A stretch of DNA of 64,000 nt from Kribbella sp. ALI-6-A (GTDB lineage: Bacteria > Actinomycetota > Actinomycetes > Propionibacteriales > Kribbellaceae), in assembly GCF_001984195.1 (NCBI RefSeq), contig NZ_MTQN01000010.1, positions 434,001 to 498,000 of the forward strand, given 5' to 3'. Below the pieces are notes generated by a model. That model did no database searches. It was not told where the DNA came from and saw nothing but the letters and a program-made list of their open reading frames with translations. Position 1 is the first letter of the stretch, and every line of letters starts with the position of its first letter. The position numbers were made by a program, and so were the translations under genes. This document shows positions 20,948 through 29,062 of this stretch, in pieces.

Positions 20948-21613
20948 TCAGCGGCTGTCGTCCAGGAGTCCGGCGTCGTGCACCAGCAGGGCGATCTGCA
21001 CCCGGTTGTTCAGGTCGAGCTTGGTCAGGATGCGCGACACGTGCGTCTTCACGGTCGGGATGCTGAGGTAGAGCGTCGCGCTGATCTCGGCGTTCGACTT
21101 GCCCTCGCCGACCGCGACGGCGATGTCCCGTTCGCGGTCGTTCAGTTCCGCCAGCCGGGTGGCCGCGCGGTTCTTGCGCAGGTCCTGGCCGGACGACGCG
21201 ACCCGGCTGATCAGGCGCTTGGTCACCGCGGGCGACAGCACCGGCTGGCCGTTCGCGACCCGGCGGACCGACTCGACGATCTCGGCCGGGGGAGTGTCCT
21301 TGAGCACGAACCCGGCCGCCCCTGCCCGCAACGCGCGCAGTACGTGGTCGTCGGCGTCGAAAGTGGTCAGGATGACGATCTCCGGCGCTCCCGGCCGGGA
21401 CCGTACCGACTCGGTCGCGGTCAGACCGTCGATCCCGGGCATCCGGATGTCCATCAGCACGACGTCGGGCGACTCACGGTCGATCAGCGCCTGGACGCCG
21501 GCTCCGTCGTCGGCCTCGGCGACGACGCGGATGTCGGGCGCGCCACCCAGCATCAGCTTCAGCCCGGCCCGCAGCAACGGGTCGTCGTCGACGATCACTA
21601 CCCGGATGGTCAT
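20948..21613 (-). CDS. NarL/FixJ-type response regulator
   Basis: 221 residues. Receiver domain with acidic DDD near residue 9-11, phosphoacceptor Asp in PDVVLMDIRMPG, Thr in ILTTFDAD and Lys in FVLKDTPPAE; then a LuxR-type DNA-binding domain (NDRERDIAVAVGEGKSNAEI and SIPTVKTHVSRILTKL). The partner kinase gene lies 43 bases upstream on the same strand. The GH92 gene follows 64 bases downstream, but this does not show that it is a target. Confidence 0.93.
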   Translation of the reverse strand: MTIRVVIVDDDPLLRAGLKLMLGGAPDIRVVAEADDGAGVQALIDRESPDVVLMDIRMPGIDGLTATESVRSRPGAPEIVILTTFDADDHVLRALRAGAAGFVLKDTPPAEIVESVRRVANGQPVLSPAVTKRLISRVASSGQDLRKNRAATRLAELNDRERDIAVAVGEGKSNAEISATLYLSIPTVKTHVSRILTKLDLNNRVQIALLVHDAGLLDDSR

Positions 21614-21656
21614 ACACGTCCTCGTTTCGCTGCTGCCCTGTCGTCGACGGCCTGTC

Positions 21657-22784
21657 TCATGCGGGCCACGGTAGCCAGGCGGAGAGCCGGAAGTCGCCCT
21701 CCGGAGTCTTCCCGTGCTCGAGCCGTCCCTCGACCAGCGCCGCGCGCTCGGCCAATCCTTTCAGGCCCTGCCCGCGATCGCCCGGCTTGCCCTTCGGCGC
21801 CGGGTTGCTCACGTCAACGATCAGACCGTTGCCCGGGGCACCGACCACCCGAATGCTGACCGGCTCACCCGGCGCGTGCTTCATCGCGTTGGTCAGCCCC
21901 TCCTGCACGATCCGGTACGCCGTACGCCCGACGTGCTCCGGCAACGCCCCCGGCGCATCCAGCTCCAGCTCCACCGGTACGCCGGCCCGCTGGGCCCCCT
22001 CGACGAGGACCGGGAGGTCGCCGAAGGCCGGTTGGGGCAGCTCGCCGACCGGCGCCCGCAGTACGCCGATCACTTCGCGCAGGTCCTGCAGCGCCTGGTG
22101 CGCGCTCGACCGGATGATCTCCGCGGCGCCCGCGATCTCCTCGGTCGACGCGTCCGGGCGGTAGGCCAGCGCGCCGGCGTGCACGCTGAGCAGGGACAAC
22201 CGGTGCCCGAGCACGTCGTGCATCTCGCGGGCGATCTCCTCGCGAGCCCGCAGCTGGCCCTGCTCGGCTTCGAGCCGGGCGACCAGCTCGGCGCGTTCGG
22301 CGCGCTCGCGCAGGGTTTGCAGCAAAGTCCGGCGCGACCGGACGTAGAGGCCCCAGCCGACGGTGCCGACGTACAGGGGCACGGCGGCGATCAGCACCGC
22401 GACGGCCGGGTCCTCGGTCTCGCGGACGATCGAGTACGCCGCGACGCTGAGCACGTTGAGGCCGGCGATCATCATCGTGACCCGGAACGGGAAGTGCACG
22501 GCCACGGTCATTGTGAGAATCAGCGCGGCGACGCCGCCGGTCTCGGAGTACACCGTGGCGAACGCCGCGATCACCGCGAGCTGGACCGGCCACCGGCGGC
22601 GGAACCACAACGACAGACACAGCGCGATGCCGGTCACGAAGTCCGCTGCGAAGAGCCACTGCGGGATCGCGTCCTGGTCGTTCTGGTCGTACAGGATCAG
22701 GCCGACCAGCGCCGCGAGCAGGAACGCGACCGAGTCGACGACCCAGTCGCGGGCGCTGCGCTTGCGACTGAGCGACTGGTCCAC
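21657..22784 (-). CDS. Sensor histidine kinase, HisKA_3 (NarL-partner) type
   Basis: 375 residues with four to six N-terminal transmembrane helices (for example VVDSVAFLLAALVGLILYD and AVLIAAVPLYVGTVGWGLYV), a coiled region, and the HisKA_3 dimerisation domain. The phosphorylated His lies in REMHDVLGHRLSLL. The C-terminal HATPase domain has VQEGLTNAMKHAPG as N box and GDRGQGLKGLAERA as G box. The GTG at 22784 is the likely start; an in-frame ATG at 22889 would collide with the divergent ACT gene start. No extracellular sensing domain is seen, suggesting membrane or intramembrane sensing. Confidence 0.9.
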   Translation of the reverse strand: MDQSLSRKRSARDWVVDSVAFLLAALVGLILYDQNDQDAIPQWLFAADFVTGIALCLSLWFRRRWPVQLAVIAAFATVYSETGGVAALILTMTVAVHFPFRVTMMIAGLNVLSVAAYSIVRETEDPAVAVLIAAVPLYVGTVGWGLYVRSRRTLLQTLRERAERAELVARLEAEQGQLRAREEIAREMHDVLGHRLSLLSVHAGALAYRPDASTEEIAGAAEIIRSSAHQALQDLREVIGVLRAPVGELPQPAFGDLPVLVEGAQRAGVPVELELDAPGALPEHVGRTAYRIVQEGLTNAMKHAPGEPVSIRVVGAPGNGLIVDVSNPAPKGKPGDRGQGLKGLAERAALVEGRLEHGKTPEGDFRLSAWLPWPA

Positions 22785-22887
22785 GGGGCCGACGATAGCG
22801 AGCCGGCCGGCGCCGTACGGGGTGTTCGGGCGGTCCGGATACCGAAGTCGGCGCAGGTCGAGACTTTCGGTTGGGTACGGTGCCCGC

Positions 22888-23394
22888 ATGAGCCAGCTCG
22901 CCGTCACCGTCATCGGTCCCGACCGCCCCGGCATCATCGCCGACGTCACCGAGGCCCTCGCCCAGGTCGGAGTCAACCTCGAGGACTCCACGATGACGCT
23001 GCTGCGCGGCCACTTCGCGATGATGATCGTCTGCACCGGGCCGTTCGGTCCCGTCAAGGAGGCGCTCGAGCCGTTGCGGGGCGAGCTGGTCATCACAGTG
23101 CGCGAGATGGGCCCGGAGACCGCGCACGCGCCACTCGGTGCGCCGTACATCCTGAGCGTGCACGGCGCCGACCGGCCGGGCATCGTCTCGGCCGTCACAC
23201 GGATGATCGCCACCGCCGGCGGGACCGTCACCGATCTGACCACCCGGTTGAGCGGTGAGCTGTACGTGATGACCGCCGAGGTCGAGCTCCCGCCGTCCGC
23301 CGAGCTCCCGATGCTGATGCGCGCGCTGGAGATCACCGCCGAGGAACTGGGCGTGGGGGTCAGCCTGCGCCCCACCGAGAGCGACGATCTGTGA
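22888..23394 (+). CDS. Tandem ACT-domain protein (GcvR-like)
   Basis: 168 residues comprising two ACT domains: VTVIGPDRPGIIADVTEALA (first) and SVHGADRPGIVSAVTRMIA (second), each with the ligand-contact D-R-P-G-I. ACT domains bind amino acids; proteins of this shape resemble the glycine cleavage regulator GcvR. No DNA-binding or enzyme domain is present. The stop overlaps the peptide deformylase GTG (GTGA), so the two genes are translationally coupled. It is divergent from the sensor kinase gene. Confidence 0.88.
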   Translation: MSQLAVTVIGPDRPGIIADVTEALAQVGVNLEDSTMTLLRGHFAMMIVCTGPFGPVKEALEPLRGELVITVREMGPETAHAPLGAPYILSVHGADRPGIVSAVTRMIATAGGTVTDLTTRLSGELYVMTAEVELPPSAELPMLMRALEITAEELGVGVSLRPTESDDL

Positions 23395-23960
23395 CCGACA
23401 TCGGTCATCTCAACCAGGCACTGGCCGCCTGGAGCCCGGCCCAGCTCGGCCTGGCCGGCGACGTACTGGAGGTCGTCCGAGCGCCGCATCCGGTCCTGGC
23501 CACCGAGGGCGCCACCGTCGATCCCCTCGACCCGGTCATGCTCGCCCTCGCCGCCGACCTCGTCGCCACCATGCGAGTCTCACCCGGCTGCGTCGGCCTC
23601 GCCGCTCCCCAGGTCGGCGTCGCGGCTCAGATGTTCGCTCTCGACGTCACCGGTCACCCCAAGACCCGCACCTGCCACGGCGTCTTCGTCCTCTGCAACG
23701 CGGTCGTCGTCGAATCCAGCCGCCAGGAGAAGTCCCGCGAGGGCTGCATGTCCGTGCCCGACCTGACCGGCGACGTCAAACGCCCGACGCGCCTCTCGGT
23801 CACCGGCGTACTCCCTGGCACCACGGACGAGATCACGTTGAGCACGGACGCCTTCGAGGCTCGTGCGGTCCAGCACGAGATCGACCACTGCAACGGGTTG
23901 CTGTTCCTGGACCGAGTCGCCGGCGCCCATGCGGTGTATCCGCGCAAGGTCTACCTCTGA
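23391..23960 (+). CDS. def: Peptide deformylase
   Basis: Removes the formyl group from nascent N-terminal methionine; a metalloenzyme. 189 residues. All three motifs are present: GLAAPQVG, REGCMSVP (metal-binding Cys), and QHEIDHCNG (two metal-binding His and the catalytic Glu). Methionine replaces the usual leucine in EGCLS, and cysteine replaces the usual leucine after EIDH. GTG start at 23391. Probably one of two or more deformylases, as is usual in actinomycetes; the usual fmt partner is not adjacent. Confidence 0.92.
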   Translation: MTDIGHLNQALAAWSPAQLGLAGDVLEVVRAPHPVLATEGATVDPLDPVMLALAADLVATMRVSPGCVGLAAPQVGVAAQMFALDVTGHPKTRTCHGVFVLCNAVVVESSRQEKSREGCMSVPDLTGDVKRPTRLSVTGVLPGTTDEITLSTDAFEARAVQHEIDHCNGLLFLDRVAGAHAVYPRKVYL

Positions 23961-23986
23961 GCCGCCCGTCCGGGACAGGATGCGGC

Positions 23987-24763
23987 ATGGCGACTTTCTC
24001 TCGGTCCGACGACCTGCAGGGCGCGCAGTTCGCCCGGACGAATCTTCGGGACGCCCGGTTCGTCAGCGTCGACCTGCGAGGCGCCCGGTTCGTCGAAGCC
24101 GACCTGTCCGGCGCGGTGATGCGCGGGGTCGAGGCACGCGGCCTCGACATCGACACGCCCTGGCTGTCCTCCCTCAGCGTCAACGGCGTCGACGTCACCC
24201 CGTACGTCGAAGCCGAGCTCGACCGCCGCTTCCCCGGCCGCGAACTCCGCCGTGCGCAGTCTCCCGAGGGTCTGCGCGACGCCTGGGCCGCCCTCGAGCG
24301 CACCTGGTCCGCCACTCTCGCCCGCGCGGCCGCACTGCCGCCCGGCACCGTCGACGCCTCGGTCGACGGCGAGTGGTCGTTCGCCCAAACCCTGCGCCAC
24401 CTCGTCATGGCCACCGACACTTGGCTCGGCCGAGCCGTCCTCGGCCTCGACCAGCCCTACCACCCCCTCGGCCTGGCCAACCCGAGCGCCGAGGAAGACG
24501 GCCTCGACCTCTCGCTCTTCGTTGCAGGCACTCCGCCGTACGCCGAAATCCTGGCAGCCCGGGAGGGTCGGGTCGCGATGGTCCGAGACTTCCTGTCCAC
24601 GGTCACCCCGGAGGCCCTCGCCGTCCCACGCAAGAACCCGTGGTCCCCGCAGTACCCGGAGACCACGCTGTCCTGCCTGCACGTCATCCTCGAGGAGGAA
24701 TGGGAGCACCACCGCTACGCCGTACGGGACCTCGACAGCCTCGAAACCAGACCTGTTACCTGA
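23987..24763 (+). CDS. Pentapeptide-repeat/DinB fusion protein
   Basis: 258 residues in two parts. Residues about 8-45 carry pentapeptide-like repeats (LQGAQFARTNLRDARF, LRGARFVEADLSGA). The remainder is a DinB-like four-helix bundle with conserved metal-type histidines in FAQTLRHLVMATDTW and CLHVILEEEWEHHRYAVRD. This combination is widespread in actinobacteria. DinB proteins are divalent-metal-binding and include mycothiol-dependent transferases, but the activity here is unknown. It begins 26 bases after the deformylase stop and may belong to that operon. Confidence 0.82.
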   Translation: MATFSRSDDLQGAQFARTNLRDARFVSVDLRGARFVEADLSGAVMRGVEARGLDIDTPWLSSLSVNGVDVTPYVEAELDRRFPGRELRRAQSPEGLRDAWAALERTWSATLARAAALPPGTVDASVDGEWSFAQTLRHLVMATDTWLGRAVLGLDQPYHPLGLANPSAEEDGLDLSLFVAGTPPYAEILAAREGRVAMVRDFLSTVTPEALAVPRKNPWSPQYPETTLSCLHVILEEEWEHHRYAVRDLDSLETRPVT

Positions 24764-24817
24764 AGCGGCCCGGGCGGTTCGCCGAACACCGCGCGAGGTA
24801 CCTCTGACCTCGACACG

Positions 24818-25147
24818 TCACTCGTTCACAGCAGCCCGACGCCGTGCTCGTCTTTCCTGGAGCGCGTACGAGGCGGTGACGACGACGCAAGCCCAGATGT
24901 AGACGTTGGTGACCAAGCGCTCCAGGAACGAGCGGTCACCGGTCGGATCGACGATCCGCCACAGAAGCGAGCCGAGCTCGCTGCCCACCACGAACAGAAC
25001 CAGCCGAGCGACCACCCAGCGCCAACCGGCCCTGCTCCACGGGGATACGTACGTGTCGATGTCGAAAAGGCGACGCACAACCCCCGGGCTCCCCGCCCGG
25101 TGGCCGGCAGTTGATACCCCGGAATCGTCCGGCCGCTGGTCGTCCAT
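24818..25147 (-). CDS. Small hypothetical membrane protein
   Basis: 109 residues with two hydrophobic segments (WVVARLVLFVVGSELGSLLW and NVYIWACVVVTASYAL) and a basic C-terminus (ERRARRRAAVNE). The start MDDQRPDDSG at 25147 is preferred because upstream residues are out of character. Function unknown. Its codon use is less extreme than the core genes, like its neighbours up to 26.9 kb, which may mark acquired DNA next to the tRNA gene. Confidence 0.6.
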   Translation of the reverse strand: MDDQRPDDSGVSTAGHRAGSPGVVRRLFDIDTYVSPWSRAGWRWVVARLVLFVVGSELGSLLWRIVDPTGDRSFLERLVTNVYIWACVVVTASYALQERRARRRAAVNE

Positions 25148-25209
25148 GGCGTGAGTCTGACAGCCCGAAGAGGCCACCGAAGCAGGCGATCGCGGGCGAA
25201 TCTGATCCG

Positions 25210-25683
25210 TCAGTCGGATGGACCGACTTCGAAGCCCGGCGGCACCTCCAGGTGCAGACGTCGGTAAGCCCGTACGACATCGGCGCGAGCGGACTCGGCC
25301 ACACCCGTCGCCTCGATGACCGCGGTGAGAGCTGCTTCCCGACGGCTGCCGGCCCGATCCGCATCCTCAGACTCCGCCAGAGCGAGCTCTTTGATCCGGC
25401 CGGTCAGGTGAGCGTTCCTGTCGGCCCAGGCGAGAAGAGCATCTCCAAGGCTCTGCTCACTGCCAGGCCGGATCGCCTTCACAAGTCCAGCCTCCAGGAG
25501 CTGCGCCACGTCCACCGGGTTCACGTTGGGCGGCAGCGGCATCCCTCTGGTCAGATGAATCTCCCTGACCAGCCACTCGGTCTCAGGAGGAACACGGACC
25601 CCCGGGATCTCCTCCGGGGCGAGCAGTTGGCGCGGATGAAGCACGATGGACGCCGCCGCGACCAGGTATCGGGTGTCAGCCAT
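25210..25683 (-). CDS. Hypothetical protein
   Basis: 157-residue soluble protein starting MADTRYLVAAASIVLHPRQLL. Its C-terminal half is rich in alanine and acidic residues and looks helical (DALLAWADRNAHLTGRIKEL, RREAALTAVIEATGVAESAR). No signal peptide or membrane helix. I do not recognise a family. A longer frame upstream of 25683 is unlikely to be translated. It is on the same strand as, and downstream-adjacent to nothing but, the small membrane-protein gene. Confidence 0.55.
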   Translation of the reverse strand: MADTRYLVAAASIVLHPRQLLAPEEIPGVRVPPETEWLVREIHLTRGMPLPPNVNPVDVAQLLEAGLVKAIRPGSEQSLGDALLAWADRNAHLTGRIKELALAESEDADRAGSRREAALTAVIEATGVAESARADVVRAYRRLHLEVPPGFEVGPSD

Positions 25684-25951
25684 CGTTCCTCGACTCCTCG
25701 GGGCGCAGCTTGGACGCCGGTGCACCGGCGATGTCGGGTGCAACCGCGTGCGGCTCTGCGGAGCGGCCGCATAGCGATCAGATCTGACCTTTCCATGCTA
25801 TGGGCGTTGCCAGGGTCCGATCGCCTATCTCGTCACCGCCAGTTTGCTGGACCCGACATCGAAAATCGCATCTTTCCCTCGTCAGGCGGCATACCGACAT
25901 CGCGTGCAACGCCAAGCGGCGCGCGGCGTCCTGACAATGGGGGTGAATCTC

Positions 25952-26890
25952 ATGCACCGACGTGGACCGAGGCTTTCTGCCGTGGCCGTTGGCGTTGTGA
26001 TCGCTGCGGTCGTTTCCGGATGCGGCGACGGGTCAACCGTTCCTCCGATCGGGGAGCGTTGGGCTCCGCAGTCTCCGGTCAGCGATCTGATCGTCCGCGA
26101 TGGCGATGCCGTCGAGGTGACAGGTCAGGTGATCGCCGCGCCTGGCGACCCAGTCGTGTTCTGTCCGCCCTTTGCCAGCCTGGACGATCCTGAGGTACCG
26201 GTACTCCGGCCTCGCCGGACCCCCTCACCAGTAAAGCCTCCAGCACCGACGTGCCCAGCGGCGCTCGCGGTCACGTTGACGGGCGTCGACCTTGACCGGC
26301 TCAGCTCCCCAGTGACTGTTGACGGAACGCGGGCGGGCTGGGCAACTCTGCGAGGCGCCTGGCATGGCCGATCGATCGATGTGACCGAGCAAGCGGCGCC
26401 CAAACAGGCAACACCGAGCCCAGACGGCGTACCGTGCCCCGCCCCCGCAGGCGGATGGAAGGCCGACGACGGAAACACAGTTCGGGCGCGCAACGCTCTC
26501 GCGAGCTACGTCAGAGCGCGACCGGAGCGATTCGCCGACATCCGTGCCGGTTACCCGGTCACGAGATCGAGTGGAAACGTCTCGGTCATGGTGGTTCCGG
26601 TGGTGTCCGGTGAAGTGGATTCCACGCAGCGGGAACTCGAGGCGGTCTACGAAGGCAACCTGTGCGTCACACGAGGTGTGCTCAGTATCGCCGAGGGCCA
26701 GCGACTGGCTGAGCGGGTGGGCGCCCTGCAGAACGACAGGGCGAACTCCATCTCGGGTGTGGCACTTGACACCCCAAACGGCCGAGTTGTGGTCGCCCTG
26801 TTCATGGTGACCGAGCAACTGTATGAACAGGTCGTGGACCTCGACCTCGAGAAGTTGGAATTCGACCCAGTGGTGCGGCCGGTGCGATGA
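25952..26890 (+). CDS. Hypothetical lipoprotein
   Basis: 312 residues. The signal peptide ends in a lipobox, VVIAAVVSGC, so the mature protein is probably membrane-anchored outside the cell. Start 25952 (MHRRGPRLSA) is favoured by GGGGGTG at 25939-25945; an ATG at 25937 is also in frame. A proline-rich linker lies near residue 95. Two cysteine-bearing segments (VFCPPF, PTCPAAL) and a later pair (VPCPAP, NLCVTRG) could form disulphides. No family recognised. Codons end in A/T more often than in neighbouring core genes. Confidence 0.6.
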   Translation: MHRRGPRLSAVAVGVVIAAVVSGCGDGSTVPPIGERWAPQSPVSDLIVRDGDAVEVTGQVIAAPGDPVVFCPPFASLDDPEVPVLRPRRTPSPVKPPAPTCPAALAVTLTGVDLDRLSSPVTVDGTRAGWATLRGAWHGRSIDVTEQAAPKQATPSPDGVPCPAPAGGWKADDGNTVRARNALASYVRARPERFADIRAGYPVTRSSGNVSVMVVPVVSGEVDSTQRELEAVYEGNLCVTRGVLSIAEGQRLAERVGALQNDRANSISGVALDTPNGRVVVALFMVTEQLYEQVVDLDLEKLEFDPVVRPVR

Positions 26891-27166
26891 GCGGTGCAGC
26901 CGTGCAGCAAACCTTGGCCGCAAGGCCTCCGACGGCAGTCCTTCCGCGATACGGGAGCCTACGGTCAGAACGGCCGCGGATAGGGGTGACCGGCAGCCGA
27001 AGCCGTCGATGTGGTCGCGACGTGGCTGGAGCCGGACCGAGTCCCGGGCGTGAGGTCCGGCGCCCCGACGTTGGCTGGATCGAGCGAGGAATCGTGCAGC
27101 GGTCCGGGCTCCACCCGCGCCGCCCTCGGTTCAGTTTCGAGCCGCTGAGGGGCTGGAGCGGTCGAT
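26891..27166. other. Intergenic stretch without a supported gene
   Basis: About 280 bases between the lipoprotein gene and the hairpin array near the tRNA. Open frames on both strands here have arginine/proline-rich, biased compositions and no ribosome-binding sites, so none is called. The base composition is less GC-rich at third positions than in core genes. No inverted repeat of terminator strength is evident directly after 26890. Confidence 0.4.
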
Positions 27167-27242
27167 CGCGCGGCAGCGCGCACCCGGGCGGTAGCCCGGA
27201 ACCGCGGGCGGCAGCCCGCAGATTGCCGGCGACAGCCGGCAA
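27167..27242. repeat. Array of four tandem mini-hairpins with GRYA tetraloops
   Basis: Four stem-loops follow each other within 76 bases: GCGC-GGCA-GCGC (27168-27179), CCGGGC-GGTA-GCCCGG (27184-27199), GCGGGC-GGCA-GCCCGC (27204-27219) and TTGCCGGC-GACA-GCCGGCAA (27223-27242). Stem sequences differ, but every loop is four bases of the form G-R-Y-A, and the period is about 20 bases. The array lies 112 bases downstream of the tRNA-Leu 3' end on its strand. Function unknown. Confidence 0.75.
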
Positions 27243-27354
27243 CTAGAAGGTACGGCGCCAAGCCGGGGGTGGGTGGGAGCGGGCGTAGTGCGCGCGCTGA
27301 GGAGCGGAGCGACGAAGGAAGCGCGCACGGAGCACGCGTGGGTCGGCCGGCGAG

Positions 27355-27435
27355 TGCCCGGGACGGGATTCGAACCCGTACACCTTTCGGTCGCGAGGTT
27401 TAAGCTCGCTGCGTCTGCCGTTCCGCCACCCGGGC
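27355..27435 (-). tRNA. tRNA-Leu (UAA anticodon)
   Basis: 81 bases on the minus strand. Acceptor stem GCCCGGG (27435-27429) pairs with CCCGGGC (27362-27356), discriminator A at 27355. The anticodon stem is GCGAG/CTCGC with loop CTTAAAC, giving anticodon TAA. A long variable arm follows, and the T-loop reads GGTTCGAATCC. CCA is not encoded, as is common in actinobacteria. No duplicate of the tRNA 3' end was noticed nearby, so it gives no direct evidence of an attachment site. Confidence 0.93.
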
Positions 27436-27520
27436 TGGGGTGTTCGCGCAGGGACTGACGATACAAGCTGGTACGCCGCTGTGGGGGTCGCCGGAGCGTT
27501 GAGAGAGGACAATCGGCGGC

Positions 27521-27793
27521 ATGACCGAGAGCGAGCGGGAGACGTTGCGGGTGTTGGCCGACGAGGGGAACGAGAAAGCGTTGGACCGGCTCGCGGAGTT
27601 GGCGGACGGGCGGGGAGATGTCGGCGAGTTGAGTGAGTTGCTGGACGAGGGGTCCGAGCGGGCGGGGGAGTTGCTGACTCGGCGGGCGGCTGCGGCTGGG
27701 GATCTGCTGGAGCTGCAGCGGATTTCGGATGCTGGGTACGCCGAGGCTGGTGACGTGCTGGATCAGTTGCTGGAGGGGCCGGCGGAGAGCTAG
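27521..27793 (+). CDS. Small helical-repeat hypothetical protein
   Basis: 90 residues, strongly acidic, predicted all-helical. It contains internal repeats with spacing of roughly 20-30 residues: LADEGNEKALDRLAELAD, LLDEGSERAGELLTRRAA, ISDAGYAEAGDVLDQLLE. The pattern resembles very short Sel1/HEAT-type helix pairs. No membrane segment. Starts 86 bases from the tRNA 5' end on the opposite strand. Function unknown, but codon use and the regular repeats support a real protein. Confidence 0.65.
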   Translation: MTESERETLRVLADEGNEKALDRLAELADGRGDVGELSELLDEGSERAGELLTRRAAAAGDLLELQRISDAGYAEAGDVLDQLLEGPAES

Positions 27794-27887
27794 GCGGCCG
27801 CGCGCGGGGTGGGCTGGAACGGGCTTCCGCCGCGTGGGCTTCAAATGGGCGTCCGCCGCCTGGGCTTGGGGGGTTAGCCTCGCGAAG

Positions 27888-28358
27888 GTGGCGAGGATCT
27901 TGGTGACGGGGATGTCGGGAACCGGGAAGTCGACCGTGCTGCGCGCCTTGGGGGAGCAGGGGCGTCGGGTGGTGGACACCGATACCGACCAGTGGAGCGA
28001 ATGGGTGACGCTGGGGGACGGCAGCCGGGACTGGGTGTGGCGGGAGGACGCCATGGCCGAGTTGCTCGACAGCGCGCCGGACGTGTTTGTTGCCGGGTGC
28101 AAGAGCAATCAGGGCAAGTTCTATCCGCGGTTCGACCAGGTGGTGCTGTTGAGTGCGCCGGTCGAGGTGATCCTCGGGCGGATCGAAGCGCGGACCGACA
28201 ACCCGTACGGCAAGTCCGCGGAGGAGCGGGCCGAGATCATCGGCTATCTGGCGGAGGTCGAGCCGTTGCTGCGGGCGTCGGCCGATGTGGAGATCGATAC
28301 CTCAGGTCCGCTGGCGGATGTGGTCGAGCAGGTCCGGAAGTTGGCGGACGGCTATTGA
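27888..28358 (+). CDS. P-loop AAA/shikimate-kinase-like ATPase
   Basis: 156-residue nucleotide-binding protein: P-loop GMSGTGKST near the N-terminus, DTDTDQW as a likely substrate/metal loop, a LID-like DNPYGKSAEERAE region, and AGCKSNQGKFYPRFDQVVLL. It resembles small adenylate/shikimate-kinase-type proteins of the AAA_18 group; the acceptor is unknown. The GTG at 27888 gives VARILVTGMSGTGKS. TAGCCT at 27875-27880 lies 7 bases before it, so the transcript could be leaderless. Confidence 0.75.
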   Translation: MARILVTGMSGTGKSTVLRALGEQGRRVVDTDTDQWSEWVTLGDGSRDWVWREDAMAELLDSAPDVFVAGCKSNQGKFYPRFDQVVLLSAPVEVILGRIEARTDNPYGKSAEERAEIIGYLAEVEPLLRASADVEIDTSGPLADVVEQVRKLADGY

Positions 28359-28414
28359 TCCAGATCCATGGATCGTTCTATGGTTGCGGATCATTGGACC
28401 GGGAAGGGACGCTC

Positions 28415-28987
28415 ATGGCCGAGGTGTTGCTGTTTCACCACTCGTGCGGGCTGACGGACGGCGTCCGCGCGTTCGCGGACGAACTCCGCGCCGCGGGGCA
28501 CGTGGTGCACACGCCGGATCTGTTCGAGGGACGCACCTTCGGCTCGATCCCGGACGGGATGGCCTACGTGAAGCAGGTCGGGTTCGGCGAGATCGCCGAG
28601 CGCGGCGTGCGGGCGGCGGAGGAGTTGCCGGCCGAGCTGGTGTACGCCGGGTTCTCGCTCGGCGTCGTACCGGCGCAGCGGCTCGCGCAGACTCGGCCCG
28701 GGGCTCGTGCGGCGGTGTTCCTCGACTCGGCGTTGCCGGCGGAGGAGTTCGGCGCCTGGCCGGCCGGCGTTCCGGTGCAGATCCACGCGATGGACAAGGA
28801 CCCGTTCTTCGTCGACGAAGGTGACATCGAGTCCGCGAAGGCGCTCGTTGCGGCGGCCGACGACGGTGAGCTGTTCCTGTACGCCGGCGACCAGCACCTG
28901 TTCGCCGACAGCTCCCTGCCCTCGTACAACGCCAAGGCAGCCGCGCTCGTGATCGAGCGCGTCCTGAAGTTCCTCGAGGGCCGCTAG
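28415..28987 (+). CDS. Dienelactone-hydrolase-family alpha/beta hydrolase
   Basis: 190 residues. The nucleophile elbow is YAGFSLGVVPAQ (Ser instead of the Cys found in classical dienelactone hydrolase). The acid is in HAMDKDPFF and the histidine in YAGDQHLFAD. The N-terminal EVLLFHHSCGLTDGVRAFAD and HTPDLFEGRTF match this family. The Ser nucleophile suggests an ester/lactone hydrolase or esterase of broad type. AAGGGA lies 5-10 bases before the ATG at 28415. It follows the kinase-like gene by 56 bases. Confidence 0.85.
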   Translation: MAEVLLFHHSCGLTDGVRAFADELRAAGHVVHTPDLFEGRTFGSIPDGMAYVKQVGFGEIAERGVRAAEELPAELVYAGFSLGVVPAQRLAQTRPGARAAVFLDSALPAEEFGAWPAGVPVQIHAMDKDPFFVDEGDIESAKALVAAADDGELFLYAGDQHLFADSSLPSYNAKAAALVIERVLKFLEGR

Positions 28988-29062
28988 TCACATTCGCCGA
29001 TCGGCATCCGTCGCACTGACGAGACCCCGAACAACTCGGGGATCAAGCGATGAGGAGCCGAG

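Noticed and set aside
26887..27246. Open frames in the spacer before the hairpin array
   Set aside because: Arginine-rich, no ribosome site, no similarity; the DNA hairpins explain part of the sequence.
27355..27435. tRNA as proven integration site
   Set aside because: No duplicated tRNA 3' end or integrase in the window.
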